32,738 nt of DNA from CAZTXD01 sp964617995. Its GTDB lineage: Bacteria > Actinomycetota > Acidimicrobiia > Spongiisociales > ZC4RG35. A program made the position numbers and the translations under genes. This document shows positions 6,816-14,771 of this stretch, one piece after another; the first letter of the stretch is position 1; the number at the start of each line of letters is the position of its first letter. The notes beneath the pieces are model-generated. The model searched no databases and had not been told where the DNA came from. It was given only the letters and a program-made list of their open reading frames with translations. Where the stretch lies: NCBI GenBank assembly GCA_964617995.1, contig CAZTXD010000025.1, forward strand, positions 1 to 32,738, in the 5' to 3' direction.

Positions 6816-7529
6816 TCAACGAAGCTGGATCTTCATCCGCTTGTTCGCCTTGCCCTTGGACTCGGTCTTCACCACCACGATCTCACCAACCTCCAGGGTC
6901 GAGCGGACGTGGGTGCCGCCGTCGGCCTGCCGGTCGAGCCCGACGATGTCGACCACCCTGACCTCCTCCACCCACTCGGGGATCAGGTTGACCTTGGTGC
7001 GGATCAGGTCGGGATCCTCCACTGCCGCCGATCGGGCCATGTAGACGATCTCGGTGGGATAACCCTTGACCAGCTCGTCGTTGAGCCGGCGCTCCACCTC
7101 CTTCCCGAACTCGACCGACATCGAGTCCAGCTCGAAGTCCATCCGGGCCGTCCCCGCCTCCATGTTGCCGCCGGTGACCTTGGCCCCGAAGTCGCGCCAC
7201 ACCACCCCGGAGAGGGCGTGGAGGGCGGTATGGGTGCGCATGATGGTGTAGCGGCGCTCCCAGTCGATCACCCCTTCCACCGGTGTTCCCGGTTCCGGGA
7301 TGTGCTCGGCATCGACCACATGCACGAGTGCGCCGTCGCGGCGCACCGTGTCCAGCACCGTCACTTCTCCCCCGTCCCAGCGGATCACCCCAATGTCGCC
7401 GGGTTGGCCTCCACCGCGGGCGTAGAACACCGTCCGATCCAGCATCACACCGCCGTCACCGGCGGAGATCACCGATCCCTCTGCTCTGTCCAGATAGCTC
7501 TCTCTGCCGGCCAGCTCCTCGATTTCCAC
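6816..7529 (-). CDS. alanyl-tRNA editing protein, AlaX type
   Basis: The 237-aa protein is a free-standing homologue of the AlaRS editing domain (tRNA_SAD family). It hydrolyses Ser or Gly mischarged onto tRNA-Ala. It has the N-terminal substrate-pocket segment DRTVFYARGGGQPGDIG (residues 31-47), the zinc motif HTALH (H100, H104) and ADGGTHVRST (H207). In AlaRS the last motif is CGGTH, and here the Cys ligand position is Asp203. The length fits AlaX proteins that lack the Gly-rich and catalytic parts of AlaRS. The start is a GTG at 7529, preceded by AGGAGGT at a spacing of 6 bases. The longer open frame upstream runs through the divergent binding-protein gene and is unlike the family. A TAACGT box at 7549-7554 may be its promoter. 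Confidence 0.88.
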   Translation of the reverse strand: MEIEELAGRESYLDRAEGSVISAGDGGVMLDRTVFYARGGGQPGDIGVIRWDGGEVTVLDTVRRDGALVHVVDAEHIPEPGTPVEGVIDWERRYTIMRTHTALHALSGVVWRDFGAKVTGGNMEAGTARMDFELDSMSVEFGKEVERRLNDELVKGYPTEIVYMARSAAVEDPDLIRTKVNLIPEWVEEVRVVDIVGLDRQADGGTHVRSTLEVGEIVVVKTESKGKANKRMKIQLR

Positions 7530-7548
7530 TTGGTCACCTCCTACAGAA

Positions 7549-7554
7549 ACGTTA
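7549..7554 (-). promoter_or_regulatory. possible -10 box of the AlaX gene
   Basis: TAACGT lies on the minus strand about 19 bases before the GTG at 7529. It would give a short leader containing the AGGAGGT ribosome binding site. No -35 is recognised. Confidence 0.3.
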
Positions 7555-7583
7555 TCGCTCCCCCCACATCGTGTTGAAGCCGG

Positions 7584-7618
7584 TATATTGCGGGATGACG
7601 CGCCCACGATGGCGCGTC
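7584..7618 (+). promoter_or_regulatory. -10 box and leader hairpin of the liv operon
   Basis: TATATT at 7584-7589 is a good -10 hexamer. Directly after it, GACGCGCC (7597-7604) pairs perfectly with GGCGCGTC (7611-7618) around a 6-base loop, at or just after the expected transcript start. The ribosome binding site GGAGGAAG lies 14-21 bases further on. The hairpin may stabilise the mRNA 5' end or act as an operator; neither can be decided from sequence. Confidence 0.5.
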
Positions 7619-7644
7619 GTCCCAGATAACGGAGGAAGAGAAAT

Positions 7645-8955
7645 ATGAGCAAACGACTCATCCGGTTTCTGTCGCTCATTGCCATCCTTGCCCTCGTAGT
7701 AGCGGCATGCGGTGGCGACGATGGGGCACCAGAAACCACGGTGGATCCGGGCGAAACGCCGGATACCACCGAGCCGATGGTGGAGGACCCGCTGGGGACC
7801 GTGACGATTCCTGCCGGTGAGCCGGTGCAGATCCGCTCCCTGGCGGCCATCTCCGGTGACGTCGCCGCCCTCGGTATCCCGATCCAGAACTCGACCGAGA
7901 TGGCGATCGAGGACTACGGCCAGATCAAGGGCCACGACATCGCGATGGGTACCGGTCTCGACGACCTGTGCTCGAACGAGGGTGGCCAGGCAGCCGCCCA
8001 GACGATCGTGGTCGACGACCAGGTGCTGGGTGTCATCGGCACGTCCTGCTCGGGTGCAGCCGTGGCCGCCTCGCCGCTGATCAGCGACGCAGGCATGGTC
8101 ATGATCTCCCCGGCGAACACCTCACCGGCGCTCACGTCGGATCTGCAGGGCACCGCCGGCACCGACTACCACGAGGGCTACTATCGCACCGCCCACAACG
8201 ACCTGTTCCAGGGTCAGGCAGTTGCGGAGTTCCTCTTCAACGAGATGGGCGTGACCGTGGCCGCCGCTATCCATGACGGCGACCCCTACACCCAGGGCCT
8301 GTCCCAGGCGTTCTCGGACGCCTTCGAGGAGCTCGGTGGTGAGATCACCGTGTTCACAGCCGTCAACGTCGGCGACAGCGACATGAGCGGTGTCCTCTCC
8401 GAGGTGGCCGCCGGCAACCCCGAAGCCGTCTACTACCCGATCTTCCCGGATCCGGGGAACTTCCTCGCCCAGCAGTGGGCCGACCAGGAAGGTCTCGAGG
8501 ACGTGATCAGGGTGGCCGCCGACGGTCTCGGCGTGAGCGACCATCTGGCGATCGCTGAGTCGGAGGGCACCTTCTTCTCCGGTCCCAGTCTCCAGTTCGG
8601 CGACAACGCCAACGAGATCACCGGAGTGACCGCCACCGACTTCCTGGCCAACTACCAGGAAATCTACGGAGAGCCGCCCACCTCGGGCTTCTGGGCCCAT
8701 GGCTACGACGCCACGATCGCGTTGCTGACAGCCATCGATCAGGTGGCGGTCGAGAACGACGACGGATCGCTCACCGTGGGCCGCCAGGCCCTGCGTGACA
8801 CCCTCAACTCGCTCTCGTTCGCGGGACTGATCGGTCAGTTCGAATGCGATGATTTCGGCGACTGTGGGCCGACCGCCATCCAGATCAACGAGCACAACGA
8901 CTCGTCGGTCACGGACATGACCCAGATCCCCGTGGTCTACGAATTCGAGGGATGA
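7645..8955 (+). CDS. branched-chain amino-acid-type ABC transporter substrate-binding lipoprotein
   Basis: The 436-aa product starts with a lipoprotein signal peptide ending LVVAAC, so Cys22 would be lipidated and the protein anchored outside the membrane. A Thr/Glu/Pro-rich linker (about residues 24-50) leads into a periplasmic-binding-protein type I fold of the LivK kind, starting near PVQIRSLAAISGDVAALG. GVIGTSCSGAAVAASPLISDAGMVMISP is the hallmark segment of this family's first lobe, and TPASGFW-like PPTSGFWAHGYDAT lies in the second. The ligand could be Leu/Ile/Val, another amino acid or a short amide. The start is supported by GGAGGAAG upstream. It is divergent from the AlaX gene and is followed by a 12-bp hairpin before the permease gene, which should keep it in excess over the membrane parts. 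Confidence 0.93.
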   Translation: MSKRLIRFLSLIAILALVVAACGGDDGAPETTVDPGETPDTTEPMVEDPLGTVTIPAGEPVQIRSLAAISGDVAALGIPIQNSTEMAIEDYGQIKGHDIAMGTGLDDLCSNEGGQAAAQTIVVDDQVLGVIGTSCSGAAVAASPLISDAGMVMISPANTSPALTSDLQGTAGTDYHEGYYRTAHNDLFQGQAVAEFLFNEMGVTVAAAIHDGDPYTQGLSQAFSDAFEELGGEITVFTAVNVGDSDMSGVLSEVAAGNPEAVYYPIFPDPGNFLAQQWADQEGLEDVIRVAADGLGVSDHLAIAESEGTFFSGPSLQFGDNANEITGVTATDFLANYQEIYGEPPTSGFWAHGYDATIALLTAIDQVAVENDDGSLTVGRQALRDTLNSLSFAGLIGQFECDDFGDCGPTAIQINEHNDSSVTDMTQIPVVYEFEG

Positions 8956-8981
8956 TCCTCGACCGTAAACCGGCATAGACC

Positions 8982-9013
8982 AGACGGGGACCCTCCGACG
9001 GGGGTCCCCGTCT
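8982..9013 (+). terminator. hairpin between binding-protein and permease genes
   Basis: A perfect 12-bp GC-rich stem (AGACGGGGACCC at 8982-8993, complement at 9002-9013) encloses an 8-base loop. No U-tract follows. It is probably a partial terminator or a 3' end stabiliser for the binding-protein mRNA. Confidence 0.65.
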
Positions 9014-9015
9014 GC

Positions 9016-9021
9016 TATAAC
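9016..9021 (+). promoter_or_regulatory. possible internal -10 box before livH
   Basis: TATAAC directly follows the hairpin and lies 26 bases before the GTG at 9048, with TGAGGAG as ribosome binding site between them. It would let the permease/ATPase genes be transcribed independently. Confidence 0.4.
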
Positions 9022-9047
9022 GGACGCTCGCTTCCCCTGAGGAGATC

Positions 9048-10154
9048 GTGACCGCCGCCGCAGAGCATCCGAAGATGCGCACCAAGAAGGCGCTTCGACC
9101 CACGTGGGTCGACCTCTTCTTGTGGGCGATGCGTATCGGTGCCGTCATCATCATCACCTGGGGCCTCATCGGCACCATCATCCGCTTCGCCGCCGGGGAG
9201 GGCCTCACGGCCAGCCAGTGGCAGTCGCTGTTCATCTCGGGGATATCGCAGGGGGCGATGTACGGCCTGCTGGCCCTGGGCTACTCGATGGTCTACGGCG
9301 TCCTGGGGTTCATCAACTTCGCCCACGGCGAGGTGTTCATGTCGGGGGCGATGGTCGGCTTCATAGCCGCCAACTGGCTCTTCGAGAACGGCACCTGGCA
9401 GGCCAACCCGTTCCTCTCGCTGTTCATCGTGCTCATGGTGGCGATGTTCACCTCCACACTGGTGGCGGTCCTGGTGGAGCGAATCGCCTACCGGCCGCTG
9501 CGGGGCTCTCCCCGCCTGATCCCCCTCATCACGTCGATCGGGGTCTCGTTCTTCCTCCAGTACGCCTTCGCCGGTCTATTCGGCGTGCGCATGCGCAGCT
9601 ACCCGGCAGTCCCCGAGGCCCTGGCCGGATCCGTCTCCATAGGCGGGTTCACCATCCGCACCACCAACCTGGTCGTGATCGTCGTCGCCATTCTCTCGAT
9701 GATCGGCCTGTGGTACTTCGTCACCCAGACCAAGGCCGGACGGGCCATGCGGGCCGTGGCCGAGGACAAGGAGATCGCCGGGTTGATGGGCATCAACGTC
9801 GACCGGACCATCGTGATGGTGTTCGCGGTCGGCGGGGCCATGGCCGGGGTGGCCGGTCTGATGTGGGCGATCCTGTTTCGCGGAGTCCGATTCTTCACCG
9901 GCTTCTTCCCCGGCATCAAGGCGTTCACCGCCGCCGTCCTGGGTGGAATCGGCAACATGGTCGGGGCGATGGGCGGGGGCATTCTCCTCGGCATCTTCGA
10001 GAACGTCGGCCCCTTGCTCATCCTCTCCGGGCTGGGCATCCCCGGTGTCTCCCAACTCAAGGACGTGGTCGCTTTCACCGCCCTGGTGCTGGTGCTGGTC
10101 TTCCGACCCACCGGTCTGTTCGGTGAGCGCCTGGGCTCCGAGGACCGGGTATGA
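9048..10154 (+). CDS. livH: branched-chain amino-acid-type ABC transporter permease LivH
   Basis: The 368-aa integral membrane protein belongs to the BPD_transp_2 (LivH) family. A cytoplasmic N-terminus (residues 1-25) and one extra helix precede the core, which starts at GISQGAMYGLLALGYSMVYGVLGFINFAHGE, the classic LivH signature. Next come the YRPLRGSPRLIPLITSIGVS segment and the EAA-like cytoplasmic loop TKAGRAMRAVAEDKEIAGLMGINVD, which contacts the ATPase. FTAAVLGGIGNMVGAMGGGILLG and VLVFRPTGLFGE end the domain as in other LivH proteins. The start is the GTG at 9048 with TGAGGAG just upstream. The stop overlaps the ATG of livM by 4 bases. Confidence 0.93.
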   Translation: MTAAAEHPKMRTKKALRPTWVDLFLWAMRIGAVIIITWGLIGTIIRFAAGEGLTASQWQSLFISGISQGAMYGLLALGYSMVYGVLGFINFAHGEVFMSGAMVGFIAANWLFENGTWQANPFLSLFIVLMVAMFTSTLVAVLVERIAYRPLRGSPRLIPLITSIGVSFFLQYAFAGLFGVRMRSYPAVPEALAGSVSIGGFTIRTTNLVVIVVAILSMIGLWYFVTQTKAGRAMRAVAEDKEIAGLMGINVDRTIVMVFAVGGAMAGVAGLMWAILFRGVRFFTGFFPGIKAFTAAVLGGIGNMVGAMGGGILLGIFENVGPLLILSGLGIPGVSQLKDVVAFTALVLVLVFRPTGLFGERLGSEDRV

Positions 10155-11902
10155 GCACCACCGCCCCTCCCGTGTCGGTCGCCCGCCCGATGCAGATCTC
10201 CCGGCCCGTCCAGCACGGCCTCATCGCCGGGGTGATCATGGCGTTCATCGCCGCCATCGGGCTTCTCCACAGCTTCGACGGACGGCAGATCATCAACCCG
10301 ATCCTCAGCCTCGGTTACCTGATGATCTTCTCGGTGCCGTTCGTGGCCGGCTATCTGCTCGTCAGCAAGGGCGGAGCCGCCACCGCCACCAGGATCGCCG
10401 CCGCCGGCGGAGCCGGCCTCGTCGCCAGCCTGTTCCCGGCCGGCCTGGCGACGTTGGTGGAGAACATACCGACCCTGCGTGGCAACTTCCCCAACCTGAG
10501 CCCGGCGATGGTCGACATCCTCACCTTCGGTGAGGGGGCCTCCGGCTTGCCGACGCTGATCGGAGCCACCGTGGCGGCGGCGGTGCTGGGCGGGGGCGTG
10601 GCCCTCCTCCCCCGCGACTATCGCATGGCGCTGGCCGTGGCCGCCGAGGCCATCGTGATCCTCGCCATCTTCCAGGCGGTGGTCCGGGACATGTTCCGGT
10701 GGTTCACCACCCTTCCCCGCATCCTGTATGAGTCCCGGGGGGGCCTGTCGGTCACCGCGGCGGCGGTGGTGGCGGTGATCGGCGTGGGACTCTCGCTCGC
10801 ACCCAAGGATCGGGTTCCCTCCCTGAAGAGCTACCTGACCAACCCGGACGCCAAGAAGAGGACGAGGGCGTCGATGATCACCGCCGCGGTGGTGGCAGTA
10901 GCCCTCATCGGCCTCCCTCAGCTCATGGGCGGGATCATCAACGAGTTGCTCACCAACGTCGGGCTGTTCCTGCTCATGGCCCTCGGTCTCAACATCGTGG
11001 TGGGCCTGGCCGGTCTTCTCGACCTCGGCTACGTGGCCTTCTTCGCCGTCGGGGCCTACACGATGGCGTTGCTCACCTCCCCCATCTCCCCGCGCTGGGC
11101 CCCGATGCTGTCGTGGTGGGAGGCGTTTCCCTTCGTGATCATCGCCTGCATGATCGCCGGCTTGTTCGTGGGCACACCGGTCATCCGAATGCGGGGCGAC
11201 TACCTGGCGATCGTCACCCTCGGCTTCGGCGAGATCGTGCGTCTCACTCTGCTGTCGGACTGGATGTCTCCTTACTTCGGTGGTGCGCAGGGCATACGCA
11301 ACATCCCCGGGCTCCCCGTCTTCGGGGCCGAGGTAAACGCCACCCGCCCGGGCCAGATGGTCTACGCGGTGATCTTCTTCGTCCTGGTGGCCGCCTACAT
11401 CACCTGGAGGGTGCAGGACTCCCGCCTGGGACGGGCATGGGCGGCGATCCGCGAGGACGAGGACGTGGCCGAGGCGATCGGCGTCGACACGGTCAAGGCG
11501 AAGCTGCTCGCTTTCATCACCGGGGCGACCCTGGCGGGGTTCGCCGGCGCACTCTTTGCCGCCAAGGTCGGGTCGGTGTTCACCAACTCGTTCGAGATCA
11601 TCGTGTCGATCGTGATCCTCGTGATCGTCATCGTGGGAGGCATGGGCAACATCGCCGGTGTCGCCGTGGGAGCGCTGGTGCTCATCGGAGTGCTGGGCGG
11701 CCCTCAGCAGCCGGGCCTCCTCCAGGAGTTCGGCGAGTTCAAGCTGCTCATCTACGGCGCGCTGCTCATCTTCATGATGCTCAAACGCCCCGAGGGCCTG
11801 ATCCCGTCGGCTCGCCGCGCCCAGGAGTTGCACCAGGATGAGTACCTCCAGGACGCCTGGCTGGACAAGAGCGAAACGGCCGTAACGGAAGGCGAGTCCT
11901 GA
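10151..11902 (+). CDS. livM: branched-chain amino-acid-type ABC transporter permease LivM, long form
   Basis: At 583 aa this is much longer than typical LivM proteins (roughly 300-420 aa). The LivM core begins near residue 270 (LLTNVGLFLLMALGLNIVVG, then LAGLLDLGYVAFFAVGAYT) and includes the cytoplasmic loop DSRLGRAWAAIREDEDVAEAIGVD and the ending LLIFMMLKRPEGLIP. The first 260 or so residues add several extra hydrophobic segments (around LIAGVIMAFIAAIGLL, ILSLGYLMIFSVPFVAGYLL, LIGATVAAAVLGGGVALL, MALAVAAEAIVILAIF and VTAAAVVAVIGVGLSL) plus an acidic-poor loop that may face outside. Their role is unknown to me. It starts by ATGA overlap with livH and ends by TGATG overlap with livG, so translation is coupled throughout. 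Confidence 0.92.
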   Translation: MSTTAPPVSVARPMQISRPVQHGLIAGVIMAFIAAIGLLHSFDGRQIINPILSLGYLMIFSVPFVAGYLLVSKGGAATATRIAAAGGAGLVASLFPAGLATLVENIPTLRGNFPNLSPAMVDILTFGEGASGLPTLIGATVAAAVLGGGVALLPRDYRMALAVAAEAIVILAIFQAVVRDMFRWFTTLPRILYESRGGLSVTAAAVVAVIGVGLSLAPKDRVPSLKSYLTNPDAKKRTRASMITAAVVAVALIGLPQLMGGIINELLTNVGLFLLMALGLNIVVGLAGLLDLGYVAFFAVGAYTMALLTSPISPRWAPMLSWWEAFPFVIIACMIAGLFVGTPVIRMRGDYLAIVTLGFGEIVRLTLLSDWMSPYFGGAQGIRNIPGLPVFGAEVNATRPGQMVYAVIFFVLVAAYITWRVQDSRLGRAWAAIREDEDVAEAIGVDTVKAKLLAFITGATLAGFAGALFAAKVGSVFTNSFEIIVSIVILVIVIVGGMGNIAGVAVGALVLIGVLGGPQQPGLLQEFGEFKLLIYGALLIFMMLKRPEGLIPSARRAQELHQDEYLQDAWLDKSETAVTEGES

Positions 11903-12690
11903 TGGCGCTGCTCGAGATCGAGAACCTCACCAAGACCTTCGGAGGTGTCAAAGCCCTCCAGGGCGTCGACTTCTCGATCGAAGAAGGGGAGATCGTCTCG
12001 GTGATCGGCCCGAACGGAGCCGGCAAGACCTCGTTCTTCAACGTCATCTCCGGCTTCTTCGAGCCCGACGAGGGCGAGATCTACTTCAAGAACAAGAGCC
12101 TCGTCGGCCTCACTCCGTCCCAGATCACGACTGCCGGCATCGCCCGTACCTTCCAGAACGTCCGGCTGTTCCCCAACCTCACCGTGCTGGAGAACGTGAA
12201 GGTGGGCCAGCACTGCCGCACGCACCGGGGCATATTCGGCGCCATCTTCCAGACGCGTGCCTTCCGTGAGGAAGAGCAGGAGATAGAGCACAATGCCAAA
12301 GAGGTCCTCTCGTTCTTCGGGTCCCGCCTGGTCGGATACCGCTTCGACCAGCCCGCTTTCACCCTGTCATACGCCAACCGCCGCCGCCTCGAGATCGCCC
12401 GCGCCATGGCCACCGAACCGACGTTGATCCTCCTCGACGAGCCCACCGCCGGTATGAACCCCCGCGAGACGGTGGAGCTCACGGAGCTCATCGGCAAGCT
12501 CCGCAGCGACAGAGGGATAACGGTGGTCATGATCGAGCACGACATGCGGGTGGTCGGTGAGGTCTCCGACCGGGTGGTCGTGCTCGACCACGGCATCGAG
12601 ATCGCCGCCGGCACCTACGAGGAGGTCTCCAGCAACGAGGACGTGATCGAGGCGTATCTCGGACGCCCGGCGGATATAGGCCAGCCATGA
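11902..12690 (+). CDS. livG: ABC transporter ATP-binding protein LivG
   Basis: This 262-aa ATPase subunit has Walker A GPNGAGKT at residues 36-43, a Q-loop region around IARTFQNVRLF, Walker B LILLDEPTAG and the switch His in VVMIEHDMRVV. The ABC signature region reads LSYANRRRLEIARA, with Ala-Asn where many ABC proteins have GG or GQ. The C-terminal VIEAYLGRPADI matches the LivG family ending, in which the last residues pack on the transporter. The ATG overlaps the livM stop by one base, and the stop overlaps livF by four. It energises uptake by the LivH/LivM pore together with LivF. Confidence 0.94.
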   Translation: MALLEIENLTKTFGGVKALQGVDFSIEEGEIVSVIGPNGAGKTSFFNVISGFFEPDEGEIYFKNKSLVGLTPSQITTAGIARTFQNVRLFPNLTVLENVKVGQHCRTHRGIFGAIFQTRAFREEEQEIEHNAKEVLSFFGSRLVGYRFDQPAFTLSYANRRRLEIARAMATEPTLILLDEPTAGMNPRETVELTELIGKLRSDRGITVVMIEHDMRVVGEVSDRVVVLDHGIEIAAGTYEEVSSNEDVIEAYLGRPADIGQP

Positions 12691-13412
12691 GCAGCGAGCG
12701 CCCGGTCCTGGAGTTCCGAGGGATCAACACCCATTACGGCGCCGCCCACATCCTCAAAGACGTCGACCTGGAGATATTCGAGGGTGAGATGGTGTGTCTG
12801 CTGGGGGGCAACGCCTCCGGCAAGACCACCACCCTCAAGACGATCCTGGGGATCGTCGAGCCGACCAGCGGCTCGGTGCTCATCGGCGACGAGGAGGCCA
12901 ACGGCTGGACGACGGCCGAGCGCGTCGAGGCCGGCCTGTCGATGGTCCCCGAGAACCGGCGCCTGTTCAAGCGCATGACGGTGCGGGAGAACCTCGAGAT
13001 CGGTGCTTATCTCCGCAAGGACGAGGAGAACTTCGGAGACGACCTGGAGCGCATCTTCGAGATGTTTCCGCGGGTGAAGGAGCGTCTGGGCCAGAAGGCG
13101 GGAACCCTCTCAGGTGGTGAGCAGCAGATGGTGGCGATCGGAAGAGCGTTGATGTCCCGGCCCAAGGTGCTGCTCATGGACGAGCCGTCGATGGGTCTGG
13201 CGCCCGTTCTCGTCGCCCAGAACTTCGAGATCATCGATCAGATCAACAAGGCCGGAACCACCGTGTTCATGGTCGAGCAGAACGCCAACATGGCCCTCTC
13301 GATCGCCGACCGGGGCTACGTCCTCCAGACGGGTGAGGTTGTGCTCAGAGACACAGCCACCGGCCTGCTGGCGAATCCGCAGATGCGGCAAGCCTATCTC
13401 GGGGAGACCTGA
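12687..13412 (+). CDS. livF: ABC transporter ATP-binding protein LivF
   Basis: The 241-aa second ATPase of the system has Walker A GGNASGKT at residues 40-47. Asn-Ala replaces the more usual Asn-Gly-Ala spacing seen in LivG, but Lys and Thr are intact. The signature is LSGGEQQMVAIGRAL, Walker B is VLLMDEPSMGLAP, and the switch His is replaced by Gln in FMVEQNANMAL, which is normal for LivF. The protein ends QAYLGET, the standard LivF terminus. The ATGA overlap with livG supports the start. It is the last gene of the operon and meets the convergent AI-2E gene across a large hairpin region. Confidence 0.94.
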   Translation: MSSERPVLEFRGINTHYGAAHILKDVDLEIFEGEMVCLLGGNASGKTTTLKTILGIVEPTSGSVLIGDEEANGWTTAERVEAGLSMVPENRRLFKRMTVRENLEIGAYLRKDEENFGDDLERIFEMFPRVKERLGQKAGTLSGGEQQMVAIGRALMSRPKVLLMDEPSMGLAPVLVAQNFEIIDQINKAGTTVFMVEQNANMALSIADRGYVLQTGEVVLRDTATGLLANPQMRQAYLGET

Positions 13413-13416
13413 CCCA

Positions 13417-13495
13417 GAGGTTCGGCCTCTTCCCGGCCTCGGGTAGCCGGTTTTTCCGGACGCTCGGTCTTCGGTGACCGAGAGAGGCCGACCTC
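13417..13495. terminator. nested hairpins between livF and the convergent AI-2E gene
   Basis: An outer stem pairs 13417-13429 with 13484-13495 with one bulged base. Inside it CTCGGTC (13463-13469) pairs with GACCGAG (13476-13482). A run of five T lies at 13451-13455 between CCGG and CCGG. The right arm overlaps the stop codon of the AI-2E gene. It probably terminates both convergent units. Confidence 0.55.
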
Positions 13496-14741
13496 ACTCC
13501 TGGAGCTCGGGGGTTTGGTCGCCGACGATCTGAGGCTGCTCGGCGGTGTCGAAGAGGCGCTGCTGATCGCCGACGAGTCGGCGGCGCCTCATCCCTGCGA
13601 TGCGCTCGGGGCGCTCGGTGTACTCGATCATGGCGTCGGTGGCCTCCTGCCAGGACTCGCCCAGGATCCGGGTCCGCCAGAGGTGACCGGCGACGATGCG
13701 CGCCGCCGCCACCATGGGGACGGCCACGAGCACACCGAGGAGGCCGGCGACGGCACCGCCGGCGATGAGAGCCAGAACGATGACCAGCGGAGACAGGCTG
13801 ACCCGGGCCCGCTGCACCATCGGGGTGACCACGTGGTTGTCGAACTGCTGGATCGCGGTGAAGATTCCCACCGCCCACAAGGCCTGGGACAGGGACCCGT
13901 TGAAGAAGGCCACGATGGCGGCGAGGGCACCGCCGACGAACGGTCCCACGAACGGCACCATGTTCAGCAGGCCGGCGGTGATCCCGATCAGGAGCCAGAA
14001 GGGAAGGTCTATCACCAGGAGACCGATGCTGGAGAGGACTCCGACGATCAGAGCGACCAGGAGCTGACCGCGCACGAACGACCCGAGGGCGGTGGCGACC
14101 TGGCCGGCCACGTAGGTGACCTCTTCCCGATGAGCGGGCGGGGTCAGTTCGTGAGCCCGCATCTTGAACTTGGTGGCATCCATGAGCATGTAGAAGGCCA
14201 GGACGGGGGCCAGCAGGACGACCGCGATCGTCTCGGCGACCCCCGCCAGGATCCTCCCCGCCCCGGAACCGAAGCCCCCGAGCAGCTCCTGGAGGGTGGC
14301 CTGGTTGTCGGGGTTTTGGATCCACTCCTGGATCGTCGCCGACGTCAACACCGGGCCGAGATCCACTCCCAGCGAATCAGACGTGTTGCTCAGCCAGGAA
14401 ACCAGATTGTCGTAGAGGTTGGGGAGGGCGGCGGCGAAGTCGGAGCCCTGTTCCCGAATGGCAGGAACCAAGAGCACGATCGTGGCCGCTACCACACTCC
14501 CCGCCACGAGGAAGGCGAACACCGTCCCGATGACCCGTGGGATCCTCATCCTCTCGAAGGCGTTGACCATCGGGTTGAGTAGCAGGGTCAGCCCGCCGGC
14601 GAAGGCCAACGGCAGCCAGATGATGCGAACCGTGTCGGCGGCCAGCAGCACCACCCAGAAGAGTGCCAGCACCCCGACGATCGCCCAGACGAGAAAGGCG
14701 ACACGACGTATGCCCTCGGCACGAGTCTGGGGCGAGTTCAT
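13494..14741 (-). CDS. AI-2E family transporter (PerM/TqsA-like permease)
   Basis: The 415-aa protein has about eight membrane helices in the AI-2E exporter arrangement: two at the N-terminus (RVAFLVWAIVGVLALFWVVLL and LPLAFAGGLTLLLNPMVNAFE), one near residue 80, a polar extracytoplasmic segment at about 95-150, then the conserved LLAPVLAFYMLMD, LPFWLLIGITAGLLNMVPFVGPFVGG and IQQFDNHVVTPMVQ blocks. The NMVPxxGP and DNxVVxP motifs are diagnostic. Substrates in the family range from autoinducer-2 to Na+/H+ or unknown solutes, so no specific role is claimed. A soluble, Arg-rich tail of about 60 residues follows the last helix. A TAGACT box 8 bases before the ATG suggests a leaderless mRNA. Confidence 0.9.
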   Translation of the reverse strand: MNSPQTRAEGIRRVAFLVWAIVGVLALFWVVLLAADTVRIIWLPLAFAGGLTLLLNPMVNAFERMRIPRVIGTVFAFLVAGSVVAATIVLLVPAIREQGSDFAAALPNLYDNLVSWLSNTSDSLGVDLGPVLTSATIQEWIQNPDNQATLQELLGGFGSGAGRILAGVAETIAVVLLAPVLAFYMLMDATKFKMRAHELTPPAHREEVTYVAGQVATALGSFVRGQLLVALIVGVLSSIGLLVIDLPFWLLIGITAGLLNMVPFVGPFVGGALAAIVAFFNGSLSQALWAVGIFTAIQQFDNHVVTPMVQRARVSLSPLVIVLALIAGGAVAGLLGVLVAVPMVAAARIVAGHLWRTRILGESWQEATDAMIEYTERPERIAGMRRRRLVGDQQRLFDTAEQPQIVGDQTPELQE

Positions 14742-14749
14742 CGGAGTGG

Positions 14750-14755
14750 AGTCTA
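14750..14755 (-). promoter_or_regulatory. -10 box TAGACT for leaderless AI-2E gene
   Basis: On the minus strand TAGACT is followed by 8 bases and the ATG at 14741, with no ribosome binding site. The box lies in the 30-base gap behind the upstream gene's stop codon, so the AI-2E gene can be expressed separately. Confidence 0.5.
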
Positions 14756-14771
14756 TCCGGCTGCCCGTCTT

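Noticed and set aside
7530..7850. N-terminal extension of the AlaX protein into the divergent gene
   Set aside because: It is antisense to the signal peptide region of the binding-protein gene. The GTG at 7529 has a consensus ribosome binding site.
9599..11833. A 744-codon open frame on the minus strand across livH and livM
   Set aside because: It is antisense to well-recognised permease genes. Its His/Asp/Arg-rich composition is the usual shadow of GC-rich coding DNA and it matches no domain.
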